In this document: positions 1-8,393 of the stretch, one piece after another
How positions within the stretch are numbered: position 1 is the first letter of the stretch
Layout: the number at the start of each line of letters is the position of its first letter
Assembly: GCA_030445275.1 (NCBI GenBank)
Contig: JAUCSE010000069.1
Span: forward strand, 124,001-188,000
Direction of reading: 5' to 3'
DNA: 64,000 nt
Origin: Mucilaginibacter sp.
GTDB lineage: Bacteria > Bacteroidota > Bacteroidia > Sphingobacteriales > Sphingobacteriaceae
Notes under the pieces: generated by a model
The model's database searches: none
Told to the model about the DNA's origin: nothing
The model's input: the letters and a program-made list of their open reading frames with translations, nothing else
Program-made: the position numbers and the translations under genes

Positions 1-353
1 GTTACAATGGAGTATACTTTCAATCCGGCCTTTTCAACCGCGGCAACCGCTTTTGGCAGATCGGCGGCCACATTTTCGGGCAGTACATGGCCATCGGGCC
101 GCACGGTGAGATCAACGCCGTCAAAACCTATTTCGGCAGCCAGCGTAGCCATATCAGTATAGTTAAGCCAATGCAGGTGTTTTGAAAATATACTTACCTT
201 AATTTTTTCGGTCGATGAGTTGTTCTTGATCCCTCTATCATTTAAATCTAAGGGATCAGGTATGCTTTTACCCAGTGCGCTCAAACCAAAGGGGATACCG
301 ACAGTAGCCAGGGCAGCAGTAGTGATAAATTTTTTCCGGCTGATGGATTTCAT
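1..353 (-). CDS. Sugar phosphate isomerase/epimerase family protein, N-terminal part
   Basis: The gene runs off the left edge, so only about 117 N-terminal residues are seen. It starts MKSISRKKFITTAALATVG, an export signal with an Arg-Lys pair before a hydrophobic stretch, which looks Tat-like. After a 25-residue linker comes the first beta-alpha unit of a xylose-isomerase-like TIM barrel: KVSIFSKHLHWL, then AAEIGFDGVDLTVRPDGHV. This pattern is typical of AP endonuclease 2/IolE-type isomerases exported in Bacteroidota. The substrate cannot be told from this fragment. The next gene to the right, an ankyrin protein on the same strand, lies 63 bases upstream, so the two may be co-transcribed. 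Confidence 0.85.
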   Translation of the reverse strand, partial: MKSISRKKFITTAALATVGIPFGLSALGKSIPDPLDLNDRGIKNNSSTEKIKVSIFSKHLHWLNYTDMATLAAEIGFDGVDLTVRPDGHVLPENVAADLPKAVAAVEKAGLKVYSIV

Positions 354-416
354 AGGCTTTATAAATTGGTTACGCAATATAATAAAGCTGATTTGGATTT
401 TAGCAAAAGAGACCGA

Positions 417-1064
417 TCAGTCTAAAATTTCGGCGATCTCTTCAAAGCCTTTTTCCCGGGCCAGATCGGCGGGGAGCTTGCCGCCCTCCATGCGTACATT
501 GGTTTCGGCACCGTTTTCCAGCAGCAGCACCAGCAGCTCGATATTGCCATTTTGCGCCGCCGTATGCAGCGGTGTAACCCCTGCCTGTTGCTTTACATTT
601 ACTATGGCACCTTTCTCCACAAGTATCCGTACAATGCCGGTATAGTTGCCTGCACAGGCCGAGTGAATAGGATAAACCTGGAAACCATTATTTGATGGTC
701 TGTTTACATCGGCACCGCTGCTTACCAGGTAGCGGGCAACCTCCTCATGGCCAAAATAGCAGGCCAGGCCCAATGGCGTAAAACCATCAGGAGCATGATC
801 ATCAATGGAATTGGGATTAGCCTGAACAAAATAGGTAACCACATCAAGCTTGCCGGCTGCCGAAGCTTCAAACAAATTGATCTCGTTAACATACTTGAGC
901 AATACATCGGTAACCTCGGGCTTTTTATAATAGCATGACAGCATCAGTGGTGAAACCTGGTGACTGGTGACGGTGGTTGCCAATGCAGGAGTTTGCATGA
1001 GCAGGGCTTCAAGCTTGCTTAAATCGGCAGTGGTGATGTATTGTTCCAGCTTTTCTATACTCAT
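417..1064 (-). CDS. Ankyrin repeat protein
   Basis: 215 residues with no signal peptide. About five ankyrin units can be read, with recognisable TPLGLACYFGHEEVARYLVS (residues about 96-115) and TPLHTAAQNGNIELLVLLLE (about 164-183), plus more divergent copies near the N-terminus. Ankyrin repeats are protein-binding scaffolds. No enzymatic domain is present and no partner is evident. It is probably cytoplasmic. It lies directly upstream of the exported isomerase/epimerase gene on the same strand. The ATG at 1062-1064 is the only sensible start. The cellular role is unknown. Confidence 0.85.
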   Translation of the reverse strand: MSIEKLEQYITTADLSKLEALLMQTPALATTVTSHQVSPLMLSCYYKKPEVTDVLLKYVNEINLFEASAAGKLDVVTYFVQANPNSIDDHAPDGFTPLGLACYFGHEEVARYLVSSGADVNRPSNNGFQVYPIHSACAGNYTGIVRILVEKGAIVNVKQQAGVTPLHTAAQNGNIELLVLLLENGAETNVRMEGGKLPADLAREKGFEEIAEILD

Positions 1065-1280
1065 TATTTATGTTCAGGTGATACGCACGGCTACGGATAT
1101 GCGTTAAATAAATTAATAAACCCGTTTTTACGGGGACGGTATCAGATGGTTTCCAATAATACTAAAAAATTAAAAATACGATTAAATATTTGTTTAATCT
1201 GTTAACTTTATATTTCATCAATTGATGCTTTTTTTGCTGTTGATGAACACAACTAAATTTTTATATGTTGTTTTTGCAAA

Positions 1281-1311
1281 GTTTACATAGGTAAAATTTT
1301 GCGTAAGTTTG
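1281..1311 (+). promoter_or_regulatory. Bacteroidota-type promoter of ftsK
   Basis: TAAGTTTG at 1304-1311 matches the TAnnTTTG -7 consensus. A GTTT element at 1281-1284 sits 19 bases upstream as a weak -33 element. The ftsK ATG follows 24 bases after the box. Confidence 0.55.
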
Positions 1312-1335
1312 CACTAAAAGGATGTTACATCAGCG

Positions 1336-3906
1336 ATGCCGGTAAAAGGAAATCAGTTTAAATCAAATAGTTTTAGGGACGAGGATCAGCCGCGCCAAAC
1401 AGGCAAAGCCGATAAGGAGCGTGTTGCAAAGAAAAGACTGCCAACGATGCCCCGGTGGGATAAGGATAATGGCCGTGTTGTAAAAATAGCGGGCCTGCTT
1501 TCGCTGTTAATGTCTATATTTTTTCTCATTGCCTTTACTTCCTACCTGTTTACCTGGCAGGAAGATCAGAGTTATATATCAACAACAAACGGCGGCTGGC
1601 ATAACCTGGCAACTGGCAAAACCGTGCAGGAAATTGCCGATAATGGCGGCAATCCGCAGATAGCTCAAAACTGGCTCGGTAAGTTTGGCGCGCTGCTCAG
1701 CAACCAGTTTATTTACGAGTGGTTCGGCATAGCATCGTTCCTGTTTGTATTTGTATTTTTTGTACTGGGTTACAGGCTTTTGTTTAAAGTAAAACTGTTT
1801 TCTATAACCAAAACAATTGCTTACTCGCTTTTTTGCATTGTATTTACATCAATCACTATAGCTTATTTCCACGCCTTTATTATTGATTACCCGCATTACC
1901 TGGAGGGTGGCTTCGGCTATTGGAGCAACCGTTTGCTTGATGCGCAGATAGGTCCGGCGGGTACGGGTGGTTTACTGGTATTTGCGGCTCTTGCCGTACT
2001 GGTAATTGCTTACAACATTGATTTTAAACTCCCTGCACGCAGAAAAAGGGCCGCCGAAATGGCTATGGGGAATGTGGTGCCTGAACCGGTTGAACTTATT
2101 GATGACGAACCATCTATCCCGGTAGAATGGCCACGTGGTGGCAATAACAGACCAAGGGACAATCAGGCCGACCCAGAAAACATGGCCAAGCCCGAGCCGT
2201 TGAAGCAACAGCCATTTGTGCAAAATCCGGTTTTTCATGAACCCGTGGTGCTTACACCCAGCGCATCACACGAACCTGAGGACGAAACAGAAATACCACT
2301 CACCATTGATACCAACAGGCCTTTGCCCGAACTCAATGTTGAAAAAAGTGATGACGATAAAGCAAAAAGTCTGGTAAGCCAGTTTGGTATTTATGACCAT
2401 AAGCTTGATCTGGCGACCTACAAATTCCCGCATCTTGATCTGTTGGAGAACCATGGATCAAACAAGATCTCCGTTAATGCCGAGGAATTGGAAGCCAACA
2501 AGAACAAAATTGTTGAAACACTGAACCATTATAATATCGAGATCGATAAGATCAAGGCTACGATTGGGCCAACGGTTACGCTTTACGAAATTATCCCGGC
2601 ACCGGGTGTGCGTATCTCCAAGATCAAGAACCTGGAAGATGATATCGCGCTGAGTTTGGCCGCCCTGGGTATCCGTATCATTGCTCCAATGCCGGGCAAG
2701 GGAACCATCGGTATCGAGGTGCCCAATCAGAATCCCGAAATGGTTTCTATGCGCTCTATCTTATCGACAGAGAAATTCCAGAATACTACGATGGACCTGC
2801 CCATCGCGCTGGGTAAAACCATCTCAAACGAGGTTTTCATCGCCGATCTGGCCAAGATGCCCCACTTACTGGTCGCGGGTGCTACCGGTCAGGGTAAATC
2901 GGTTGGTATTAATGCCATATTGGTTTCGCTATTATTTAAAAAACACCCTGCCGAGCTGAAATTTGTATTGGTTGACCCTAAAAAGGTGGAGCTTACGCTT
3001 TTCCGCAAGATAGAACGTCACTTTTTGGCCAAACTGCCTGATGAGGCTGATGCCATTATTACCGATACCAAAAAAGTGGTAAACACCCTCAATTCGCTTT
3101 GTATTGAGATGGATCAACGTTATGACCTGCTGAAGGATGCACAAGTGCGTAATCTGAAAGAGTACAACGCCAAGTTTGTAAACCGTAAAATAAGCGATCC
3201 GGAGAAACACCGTTACCTGCCCTTCATCGTACTGGTAATTGATGAGTTTGCCGACCTGATGATGACCGCCGGTAAAGAGGTGGAAATGCCGATTGCCCGT
3301 ATTGCCCAGTTGGCCCGTGCGGTAGGTATACACCTGGTTATTGCGACTCAAAGGCCATCGGTTAACATTATTACGGGTACTATTAAAGCCAACTTCCCGT
3401 CGAGGCTGGCATTCAGGGTACTGTCTAAAATCGACTCCCGTACCATTCTGGATGCCGGTGGTGCCGATCAGTTGATCGGTCGTGGGGATATGCTATTTTC
3501 AACCGGCAGCGATTTGATCCGCCTGCAATGCGCGTTTGTAGATACGCCCGAGGTAGAAGCCATTTCAGATTTTATAGGTAACCAAAAGGGCTATCCTACC
3601 GCCATGCTCCTACCTGAATATGTAGGCGAGGGCGAAACCAGCAGCGCCAAAGAATACGATCCGGATGATCGCGACCCAATGTTTGAAGAAGCTGCCCGCC
3701 TCATTGTAATGCACCAGCAGGGTTCAACCTCGCTCATTCAACGTAAAATGAAATTGGGCTACAACCGCGCCGGCCGTATCATTGATCAGCTGGAAGCCGC
3801 AGGGATTGTGGGTGCCTTTGAAGGCAGCAAGGCCCGCGATGTGTTATATCCCGACGAATACAGCCTGGAACGCTACCTGGAAACACTTCAAAAACCTAAA
3901 GATTAA
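1336..3906 (+). CDS. ftsK: DNA translocase FtsK
   Basis: 856 residues, the usual length for Bacteroidota FtsK. It pumps chromosomal DNA through the closing septum and helps resolve chromosome dimers. Four membrane segments are seen (about 50-73, 128-150, 160-182, 207-228), followed by a charged, proline-rich linker (about 240-350). The alpha and beta motor domains follow, with Walker A GATGQGKS at 515-522 and Walker B VLVIDEFAD at 632-640. A C-terminal gamma winged helix occupies about 779-838, where DNA polarity sequences are read. A TAnnTTTG promoter lies just upstream. A LolA-like gene follows on the same strand after 159 bases, a pairing common in this phylum. Confidence 0.97.
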   Translation: MPVKGNQFKSNSFRDEDQPRQTGKADKERVAKKRLPTMPRWDKDNGRVVKIAGLLSLLMSIFFLIAFTSYLFTWQEDQSYISTTNGGWHNLATGKTVQEIADNGGNPQIAQNWLGKFGALLSNQFIYEWFGIASFLFVFVFFVLGYRLLFKVKLFSITKTIAYSLFCIVFTSITIAYFHAFIIDYPHYLEGGFGYWSNRLLDAQIGPAGTGGLLVFAALAVLVIAYNIDFKLPARRKRAAEMAMGNVVPEPVELIDDEPSIPVEWPRGGNNRPRDNQADPENMAKPEPLKQQPFVQNPVFHEPVVLTPSASHEPEDETEIPLTIDTNRPLPELNVEKSDDDKAKSLVSQFGIYDHKLDLATYKFPHLDLLENHGSNKISVNAEELEANKNKIVETLNHYNIEIDKIKATIGPTVTLYEIIPAPGVRISKIKNLEDDIALSLAALGIRIIAPMPGKGTIGIEVPNQNPEMVSMRSILSTEKFQNTTMDLPIALGKTISNEVFIADLAKMPHLLVAGATGQGKSVGINAILVSLLFKKHPAELKFVLVDPKKVELTLFRKIERHFLAKLPDEADAIITDTKKVVNTLNSLCIEMDQRYDLLKDAQVRNLKEYNAKFVNRKISDPEKHRYLPFIVLVIDEFADLMMTAGKEVEMPIARIAQLARAVGIHLVIATQRPSVNIITGTIKANFPSRLAFRVLSKIDSRTILDAGGADQLIGRGDMLFSTGSDLIRLQCAFVDTPEVEAISDFIGNQKGYPTAMLLPEYVGEGETSSAKEYDPDDRDPMFEEAARLIVMHQQGSTSLIQRKMKLGYNRAGRIIDQLEAAGIVGAFEGSKARDVLYPDEYSLERYLETLQKPKD

Positions 3907-4065
3907 ACCTATTAAATTTTATTTGCTCTAAACCAATAATGAAAAATGTGCAGATTTCAGATGTGCAGATTTTCTCTGGAGACTTGATTAATAATTGAAG
4001 CATTTTATACAGAGAGAGATAAAAAATTCACTAACTCAATAATTCAATAATTCAATAACTACTTA

Positions 4066-4743
4066 ATGAAAACTATATTCTTATATACCATTCTGGCCAT
4101 CAGCACCTGCAGCACGGCCTTCGCACAAAAAGACACACAGGCTAAAGCCATATTAAACCAGGTAAGCCAGAAATACAAATCGTACGATGTGATAAAAACA
4201 GATTTCACATTTACGCTTGATAATCCACAGGCAGGCGTTAAGGAAACCCAAACAGGTACTTTAATCTCCAAGGCAAAGGCAGGTAAATATAAGGTTACCC
4301 TTTACGCCACAGCCGGAGCTAAAGATGTGGATAAAGAGATCATGAGCGATGGCAAAAGTCAGTGGACCTACCTCAAAAAAGATAAGGAAGTACAGATAAG
4401 CGACGCTGCCAAAGGCGGCGACGGTCTGAGCAATCCCTCACAAATTTTCACCATTTATGAGCATGGTTACAAGTACCTGTACACCGGCGAGCAAAAGGTA
4501 GCCGGCAAAACCTACCAGGTTATTGACCTGACCCCCGAAAATGCCAAGGCCAATATTTTTAAAGCACGCCTGCTGATTGACAAGGTAAAAAAACAAATAT
4601 ACAGTGCACTGCTATTTGACAAAAACGGCAATAAATACAACTACACCGTACGCACCTTTACCCCTAACGCACCGGTTACCGATGCCACCTTTGCCTGGGA
4701 CGCTAAAGCCCATCCCGGTGTTGAGTTGGTTGACCTGCGATAA
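4066..4743 (+). CDS. LolA-like outer membrane lipoprotein carrier
   Basis: 225 residues with an N-terminal signal peptide (MKTIFLYTILAISTCSTAFA, cleavage about residue 20). The mature part has the LolA/LolB fold pattern: an early helix, YDVIKTDFTFTL, a GTLISKAKAGKYKVTL strand pair, and SDGKSQWTYLKKDKEVQI. In this family the protein carries lipoproteins across the periplasm. It lies downstream of ftsK in the same direction, as often in Bacteroidota. The leader at about 4025-4065 holds a small direct repeat, AATTCAATA twice. Whether it is a true LolA or a paralogue cannot be told from sequence alone. Confidence 0.88.
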   Translation: MKTIFLYTILAISTCSTAFAQKDTQAKAILNQVSQKYKSYDVIKTDFTFTLDNPQAGVKETQTGTLISKAKAGKYKVTLYATAGAKDVDKEIMSDGKSQWTYLKKDKEVQISDAAKGGDGLSNPSQIFTIYEHGYKYLYTGEQKVAGKTYQVIDLTPENAKANIFKARLLIDKVKKQIYSALLFDKNGNKYNYTVRTFTPNAPVTDATFAWDAKAHPGVELVDLR

Positions 4744-4972
4744 CGCGCTTGGTTTTACGTTGGATGTGATACAGGTAGTTGGCTGTGAGGACGCAGCCAA
4801 CGGGGAGATTATATTAATATCCCGCCGTCGCTCGGCTCCTGCCGAGTGACGACTATTACCCGGCGTCCCGCCGCCGGTGTAAGCAATTAAAGATTCTTTA
4901 TTCCGTTCAACATCGCAGGCCGGAGGCCTGCAAATAATGGTCACTCGGCTGGAGCCGAGCGACGGCGGGAGG

Positions 4973-5093
4973 TTGTCATTTCGAACGAGGTACGAGGAGA
5001 AATCTTATACGATTTGCAATTAAAGCTTTGCTTCACGTATAAGATTTCTCTTTCGCACAACGCTCATGCCCCCCTGCTCTATCGAAATGACAA
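4973..5093. repeat. Palindromic element, TTGTCATTTCGAACGAGG family, copy 1
   Basis: The left end TTGTCATTTCGAACGAGG and the right end ATCGAAATGACAA are inverted. Inside, AGAAATCTTATAC and GTATAAGATTTCT pair again, so the whole 121 bases can fold as one interrupted stem. A second copy lies at 13588-13721. Confidence 0.8.
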
Positions 5094-5215
5094 TTTTTTA
5101 TTAAAAGTTACTCTTCCCAACACTTATGTGCTCCACCCGAGCGACGGCGGCGACAAGGGAAACCGTACCACGTTCAACGTAAAACCCAAACCTACTTCTC
5201 TTCCGGTTTTACGCC

Positions 5216-5239
5216 GTTGTTGGTGTTGTCACCAACAAC
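5216..5239. repeat. GTTGGTG hairpin element with flanking direct repeat, copy 1
   Basis: GTTGTTGGTG-TTGT-CACCAACAAC with a tight loop. It is flanked by direct copies of TACTTCTCTTCCGG at 5193-5206 and 5241-5254. The second copy is the 3' end of the DUF1456 gene. Other copies of the hairpin are at 61814-61831 and 61875-61892. Confidence 0.75.
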
Positions 5240-5491
5240 TTACTTCTCTTCCGGCTTAGGCGCTCTTTTATCGGGCATTGGGCCGCGTTGGTGAATGATC
5301 AATCCGTTCAGGAAATTGCGGAGGATCTGATCGCCGCAGGGTTTAAAATTGGGGTGGTCATCGGCGCGGAATATGGCGCCCAGTTCGGTTTTGGTGATCC
5401 TGAAATTAACCAGCTCCAAAACTTTTACAATATCATCATCGGTAAATTTCATCGCTACGCGTAGCTTTTTCATGATATCATTATTGCTCAT
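5240..5491 (-). CDS. Single-domain DUF1456 (YehS-like) protein
   Basis: 83 residues, starting MSNNDIMKKLRVAMKFTDDD, which is the DUF1456 signature (nNDIlrrLRya...dd). YehS of enteric bacteria carries two such units in about 156 residues. Only one unit is present here, followed by a short charged tail. The biochemical role of the family is not known. The 3' end is odd: a GTTGGTG hairpin element abuts the stop codon, and beyond it the last codons and a stop (KPEEK, then TAG) appear again, as if an insertion duplicated the gene end. It lies 15 bases downstream of a DEAD-box helicase gene on the same strand, so they probably form one operon. Confidence 0.8.
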   Translation of the reverse strand: MSNNDIMKKLRVAMKFTDDDIVKVLELVNFRITKTELGAIFRADDHPNFKPCGDQILRNFLNGLIIHQRGPMPDKRAPKPEEK

Positions 5492-5506
5492 GCTATGGGT
5501 ATTTTA

Positions 5507-6808
5507 TTATATGGAAATATCTATTTTAACCTTTTTGTTCTTGATCTTTTCGCCTTTGATCAGCTGTACGGCCCGTTCAATCTTGTTGCGTTTTACGGCA
5601 GCGTATGAGGAATAGTCCAATACTTCTATCAAACCTACATCCTCTTTAGCCAGATCGCCTTTTTTGAGCAGCAGACCTACAATATCAATCTTGTTTACCT
5701 TATCTTTTTTACCTGCAGCAATGTATAGTGTTGCCCAGGGCGATAAAGGTGGAACAACCGGGGTTTCCGGCAACTCCTCAATCTCGGGCATTTCTTTCAG
5801 ATAAGCAGGCTTTTCATCTGGCGATAATATCAGGTATGAGGTGCCTTTGGCATGCATCCTTGCGGTACGGCCATTACGGTGTGTGTAGGCTTCCTCATTA
5901 TGGGGCAGCTGGTAATGCACTATATGTTCTATTTCGGGTATATCCAGTCCGCGGGAGGCCAGATCGGTAGTGATCAATAAACGGTGACTTCCATTTCTGA
6001 ATTTCAGTAACGCTCGTTCCCGGTCGTCCTGTTCCATACCGCCATGAAATATATCATGCGGCAATCCGCGATCATATAATAAGTCGCTGATACGCTCTAC
6101 CGCTTCCCGGTGATTACAGAATACCAATGTAGCCTCGTCCCCTATTTTACAGATCAGCGCGAACAGGGCATCCAGTTTATCAGCTGCTTCGGCTATTACC
6201 GCTTTTTGTTTGATATCCGGGGCAGATGCGGCGTTGGTCAGGTAATCCAGCTCGATTGGTTTCACCATGCCTGTAAAGGATGGGATCTCGTCCATTTTGG
6301 TGGCCGAGGTAAGGATGCGTTTTTTGATAGCCGGCATTTGCCTGATGATATAGGTCATATCCTCCTGGAAACCAAATTCCAGGGCTTTATCAAACTCGTC
6401 CAGTATCAGGGTATGAATAGTGTCAGTGCTAAAGCTATGTCTGCGCAGGTGATGCGCAATACGGCCAGGGGTACCAATTAAAACCGCTGGTGGCTGCGAC
6501 AGGTTGTTCCGCTCAATTTTTACCGGGTGACCACCATAACAGCAGTTCACCTTAAAACCACTGCCAATCGTCCTGAAAACCTGTTCAATTTGCAGCGCCA
6601 GCTCGCGTGATGGCACCATGATAAGTACCTGTACGGTTGGAATGTTTGGATCAAGCAAGCTCAGCAAGGGTAGTAAAAAGCCCAGCGTTTTACCCGAGCC
6701 TGTTGGCGAAAGCAGTATGACATCACTTTTCTTGGCTGCGCTAATGGCAGCCTCCTGCATTTCGTTAAGGGCATTTATTTTGAGGTTCTCGAGCGCTTGT
6801 TTGATCAT
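5507..6808 (-). CDS. DEAD-box RNA helicase, DbpA-like
   Basis: 433 residues from the ATG at 6808; an in-frame TTG two codons earlier is less likely. ATP-dependent RNA helicase, probably acting in ribosome assembly. Motif I SPTGSGKT is at about 34-41, PSRELA at about 66-71, motif II DEFD at about 137-140 (Phe instead of the usual Ala), SAT at about 168-170, and motif VI HRNGRTAR at about 310-317. The last 75 residues (PWATLYIAAGKKDKVNKIDI onward) match the DbpA-type RNA-binding fold that recognises 23S rRNA. A TAnnTTTG box (TATCTTTG, complement of 6828-6835) lies 19 bases upstream. The DUF1456 gene follows. Confidence 0.92.
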   Translation of the reverse strand: MIKQALENLKINALNEMQEAAISAAKKSDVILLSPTGSGKTLGFLLPLLSLLDPNIPTVQVLIMVPSRELALQIEQVFRTIGSGFKVNCCYGGHPVKIERNNLSQPPAVLIGTPGRIAHHLRRHSFSTDTIHTLILDEFDKALEFGFQEDMTYIIRQMPAIKKRILTSATKMDEIPSFTGMVKPIELDYLTNAASAPDIKQKAVIAEAADKLDALFALICKIGDEATLVFCNHREAVERISDLLYDRGLPHDIFHGGMEQDDRERALLKFRNGSHRLLITTDLASRGLDIPEIEHIVHYQLPHNEEAYTHRNGRTARMHAKGTSYLILSPDEKPAYLKEMPEIEELPETPVVPPLSPWATLYIAAGKKDKVNKIDIVGLLLKKGDLAKEDVGLIEVLDYSSYAAVKRNKIERAVQLIKGEKIKNKKVKIDISI

Positions 6809-6827
6809 TATCAATGTTGATTGTGCG

Positions 6828-6835
6828 CAAAGATA
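6828..6835 (-). promoter_or_regulatory. -7 promoter box of the DEAD-box helicase gene
   Basis: On the minus strand this reads TATCTTTG, an exact match to TAnnTTTG. It lies 19 bases before the ATG at 6808 and favours that start over the TTG at 6814. Confidence 0.5.
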
Positions 6836-7214
6836 AGGTAAATAAAACAGGCACTTTAAAATTTGTCATGCTGAACGTAGTGAAGCATCTATTTGCGACA
6901 ATGCATCGCTGGCAAGGACTCACCCCAACATCGCTGCACTTGTTAACCTTCTCTTCAGCTTCGCTGGAAAGAGGGTGGAGAACTTGAATAAAAACGCGTC
7001 ATTGCGAGGCACGAAGACAACCGACCGGAGGGAGCTCATTAATACCAATAAAAACAAACACAACATTAATAATCTCTATGCTGTACAGAGCAGACAGAAA
7101 AGTTTACACTTAATAATTGACCTGCTTTCGTAGAGATTGCTTCGTGCCTCACAATGACGCGCGGAGAGAAATACGCCCTTCATCCCTAAAACGAGGGGCT
7201 AAAATCCTCAAATT
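6836..7214. repeat. Gene-free stretch with a half palindrome and a composite element
   Basis: It holds half a TCATGCTGAACG-type palindrome (6865-6894), a CCCTCTTTCC-rich segment (about 6950-6980), and the 169-bp element at 6994-7162 described separately. No gene is supported. Confidence 0.75.
6994..7162. mobile_element. Composite palindromic element, CGTCATTGCGAGG family, long copy 1
   Basis: The ends ACGCGTCATTGCGAGGCACG and CGTGCCTCACAATGACGCG are inverted repeats. Between them is a core of about 60 bases starting ACAACCGACCGGAGGGAGCT and ending ATTAATAATCTCT. The core recurs almost unchanged at 34353-34507 and 52437-52605. There is no coding sequence, so this is a non-autonomous MITE/REP-like element. 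Confidence 0.8.
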
Positions 7215-7508
7215 TTATTTTAAGCCCTCCCCGCCAGCTGGCGGGAGGGTTTGGGTGGGGTTTTTATCCTGTATATATTTAGCTATTTGGGCGGCCTGCT
7301 CATGTGTCAGATCGCCGAAACCTGTATATTCCCACTCACGCATATTATCATCAAAAACAATATCGCCTAAATCCACTTCTCCCTCGCTTAGTTTAAATAC
7401 ACCTGTTATCTGGGTGGTAACATCTGGTATGGTTTGGTGCACAGGTTTTATGGTGATAGATCGCTCACCATCTGAGGTATATAAACTATAGTCTGCCGGC
7501 TTGATCAT
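7215..7508 (-). CDS. Small conserved-type protein of unknown function
   Basis: 97 residues with no signal peptide and no recognised family. The body (residues about 1-80) is acidic, with SDGERSITIKPVHQTIPDV and a later YTGFGDLTHEQAAQIAKYIQ helix. The last 15 residues (KNPTQTLPPAGGEGLK) are encoded by a palindromic intergenic repeat at 7222-7264, so the original C-terminus was probably different. It lies upstream of the large repeat region and 75 bases downstream of the pseudouridine synthase gene on the same strand. The function is unknown. Confidence 0.65.
   Translation of the reverse strand: MIKPADYSLYTSDGERSITIKPVHQTIPDVTTQITGVFKLSEGEVDLGDIVFDDNMREWEYTGFGDLTHEQAAQIAKYIQDKNPTQTLPPAGGEGLK
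7222..7264. repeat. GCCAGCTGGCGGGAGGG palindromic repeat, copy 1
   Basis: AAGCCCTCCCCGCCAGCTGG and the following GCGGGAGGGTTTGGGTGGGG form a GC-rich palindrome. A second copy is at 21988-22028. Both sit at the 3' end of a minus-strand gene; this one lies inside the reading frame. Confidence 0.75.
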
Positions 7509-7583
7509 CGCTTTAAGTATTTAGGTAAAAAGACAATCGTACAACCATTTTGTTTATTTTATTACATTAAAAATGACACCTTT

Positions 7584-8261
7584 TTACCAGCCCATAATTT
7601 GCATCACTCTGGCAAATTCGGGCTGTAAACCGGCATCAATCTGTACGTTTTTTCCGGTAACCGGATGGGTAAATGATAAATGCGACGCGTGCAGCAGCAT
7701 GGTGTTCATATCCCAGGTTTCGGTGAACAATTTGTTCTGCTTATTACAGCCATGGGTACGATCGCCAATAATAGGGTGAAAAATATGACTGAAGTGTTTG
7801 CGCAGCTGGTGCATGCGGCCGGTTTCGGGCACAGCCTCTACCAGCGAATATCGTGAAGTAGCATGCGCGCCCAGCGCTATATCCAACTCGGCACGTTTCA
7901 GGGTGGTGTACTTTGTAAAAGCATCCTGCAGGGTGCCGTTCTCCTTGCGCAACGGGTAATCGATCTCTTCCTGATCAGGTGTATGGCCGCGCACGATGGC
8001 CAGGTATTTTTTATGTACCCGGTTTTCCATAAACTGCTGTTGCATGGCTATCTCAGCCGGCTTATCAAGTGCAAACAGCAATATGCCGCCGGTTTTTCTA
8101 TCGATACGATGTGCCGGATTTACCTTTTGACCAATCTGATCGCGCAGCAACTGCAGGGCAAACTCTGATGCATCAGCCGCAATGGGCGACCGGTGTACCA
8201 GCAAACCATGCGGTTTATTAATGGCAATCAGGTGTTCGTCGCGGTATATGATCTCTAGCAT
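7584..8261 (-). CDS. truC: RluA-family pseudouridine synthase, TruC-like
   Basis: 225 residues from the ATG at 8261 (MLEIIYRDEHLIAINKPHG), which matches where TruC proteins usually begin. The frame stays open upstream to an ATG at 8309 and a TTG at 8327, adding 16 or 22 residues with no family counterpart. TruC makes pseudouridine 65 in tRNA. The catalytic motif HRIDRKTGG holds Asp54. A second block, ETGRMHQLRKHFSHIFHPII, is typical of TruC. There is no S4 domain, again as in TruC. It is divergent from the DUF5009 gene at 8394. Confidence 0.85.
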   Translation of the reverse strand: MLEIIYRDEHLIAINKPHGLLVHRSPIAADASEFALQLLRDQIGQKVNPAHRIDRKTGGILLFALDKPAEIAMQQQFMENRVHKKYLAIVRGHTPDQEEIDYPLRKENGTLQDAFTKYTTLKRAELDIALGAHATSRYSLVEAVPETGRMHQLRKHFSHIFHPIIGDRTHGCNKQNKLFTETWDMNTMLLHASHLSFTHPVTGKNVQIDAGLQPEFARVMQIMGW

Positions 8262-8393
8262 GGGCTCTGTTTCAAAGTGCGAAGTTACACCCTCGGGACT
8301 AATTTTCATTTTAATAAGTACATCCAACTAAAAAAAATATTTTAAATAGGGTGGTTTTTATATCTTTAGTACAAACAAAAATCTTTTCAAAAA

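Larger units (their letters stand above)
4744..5239. repeat. Gene-free repeat cluster
   Basis: No gene is supported. The stretch holds a 30-bp inverted repeat (4821-4850 against 4940-4969, 29 of 30 matching) whose arms are themselves small hairpins CTCGGC-N4-GCCGAG. Between them is GCAGGCC-GGA-GGCCTGC. Next comes a roughly 120-bp palindromic element (4973-5093), a partial third arm near 5135-5152, and a GTTGGTG hairpin (5216-5239) touching the next gene. Confidence 0.8.

Noticed and set aside
220..645. Open frame on the plus strand
   Set aside because: It overlaps the isomerase/epimerase start and the ankyrin gene on the other strand, has low-complexity Ser-rich content and no family match.
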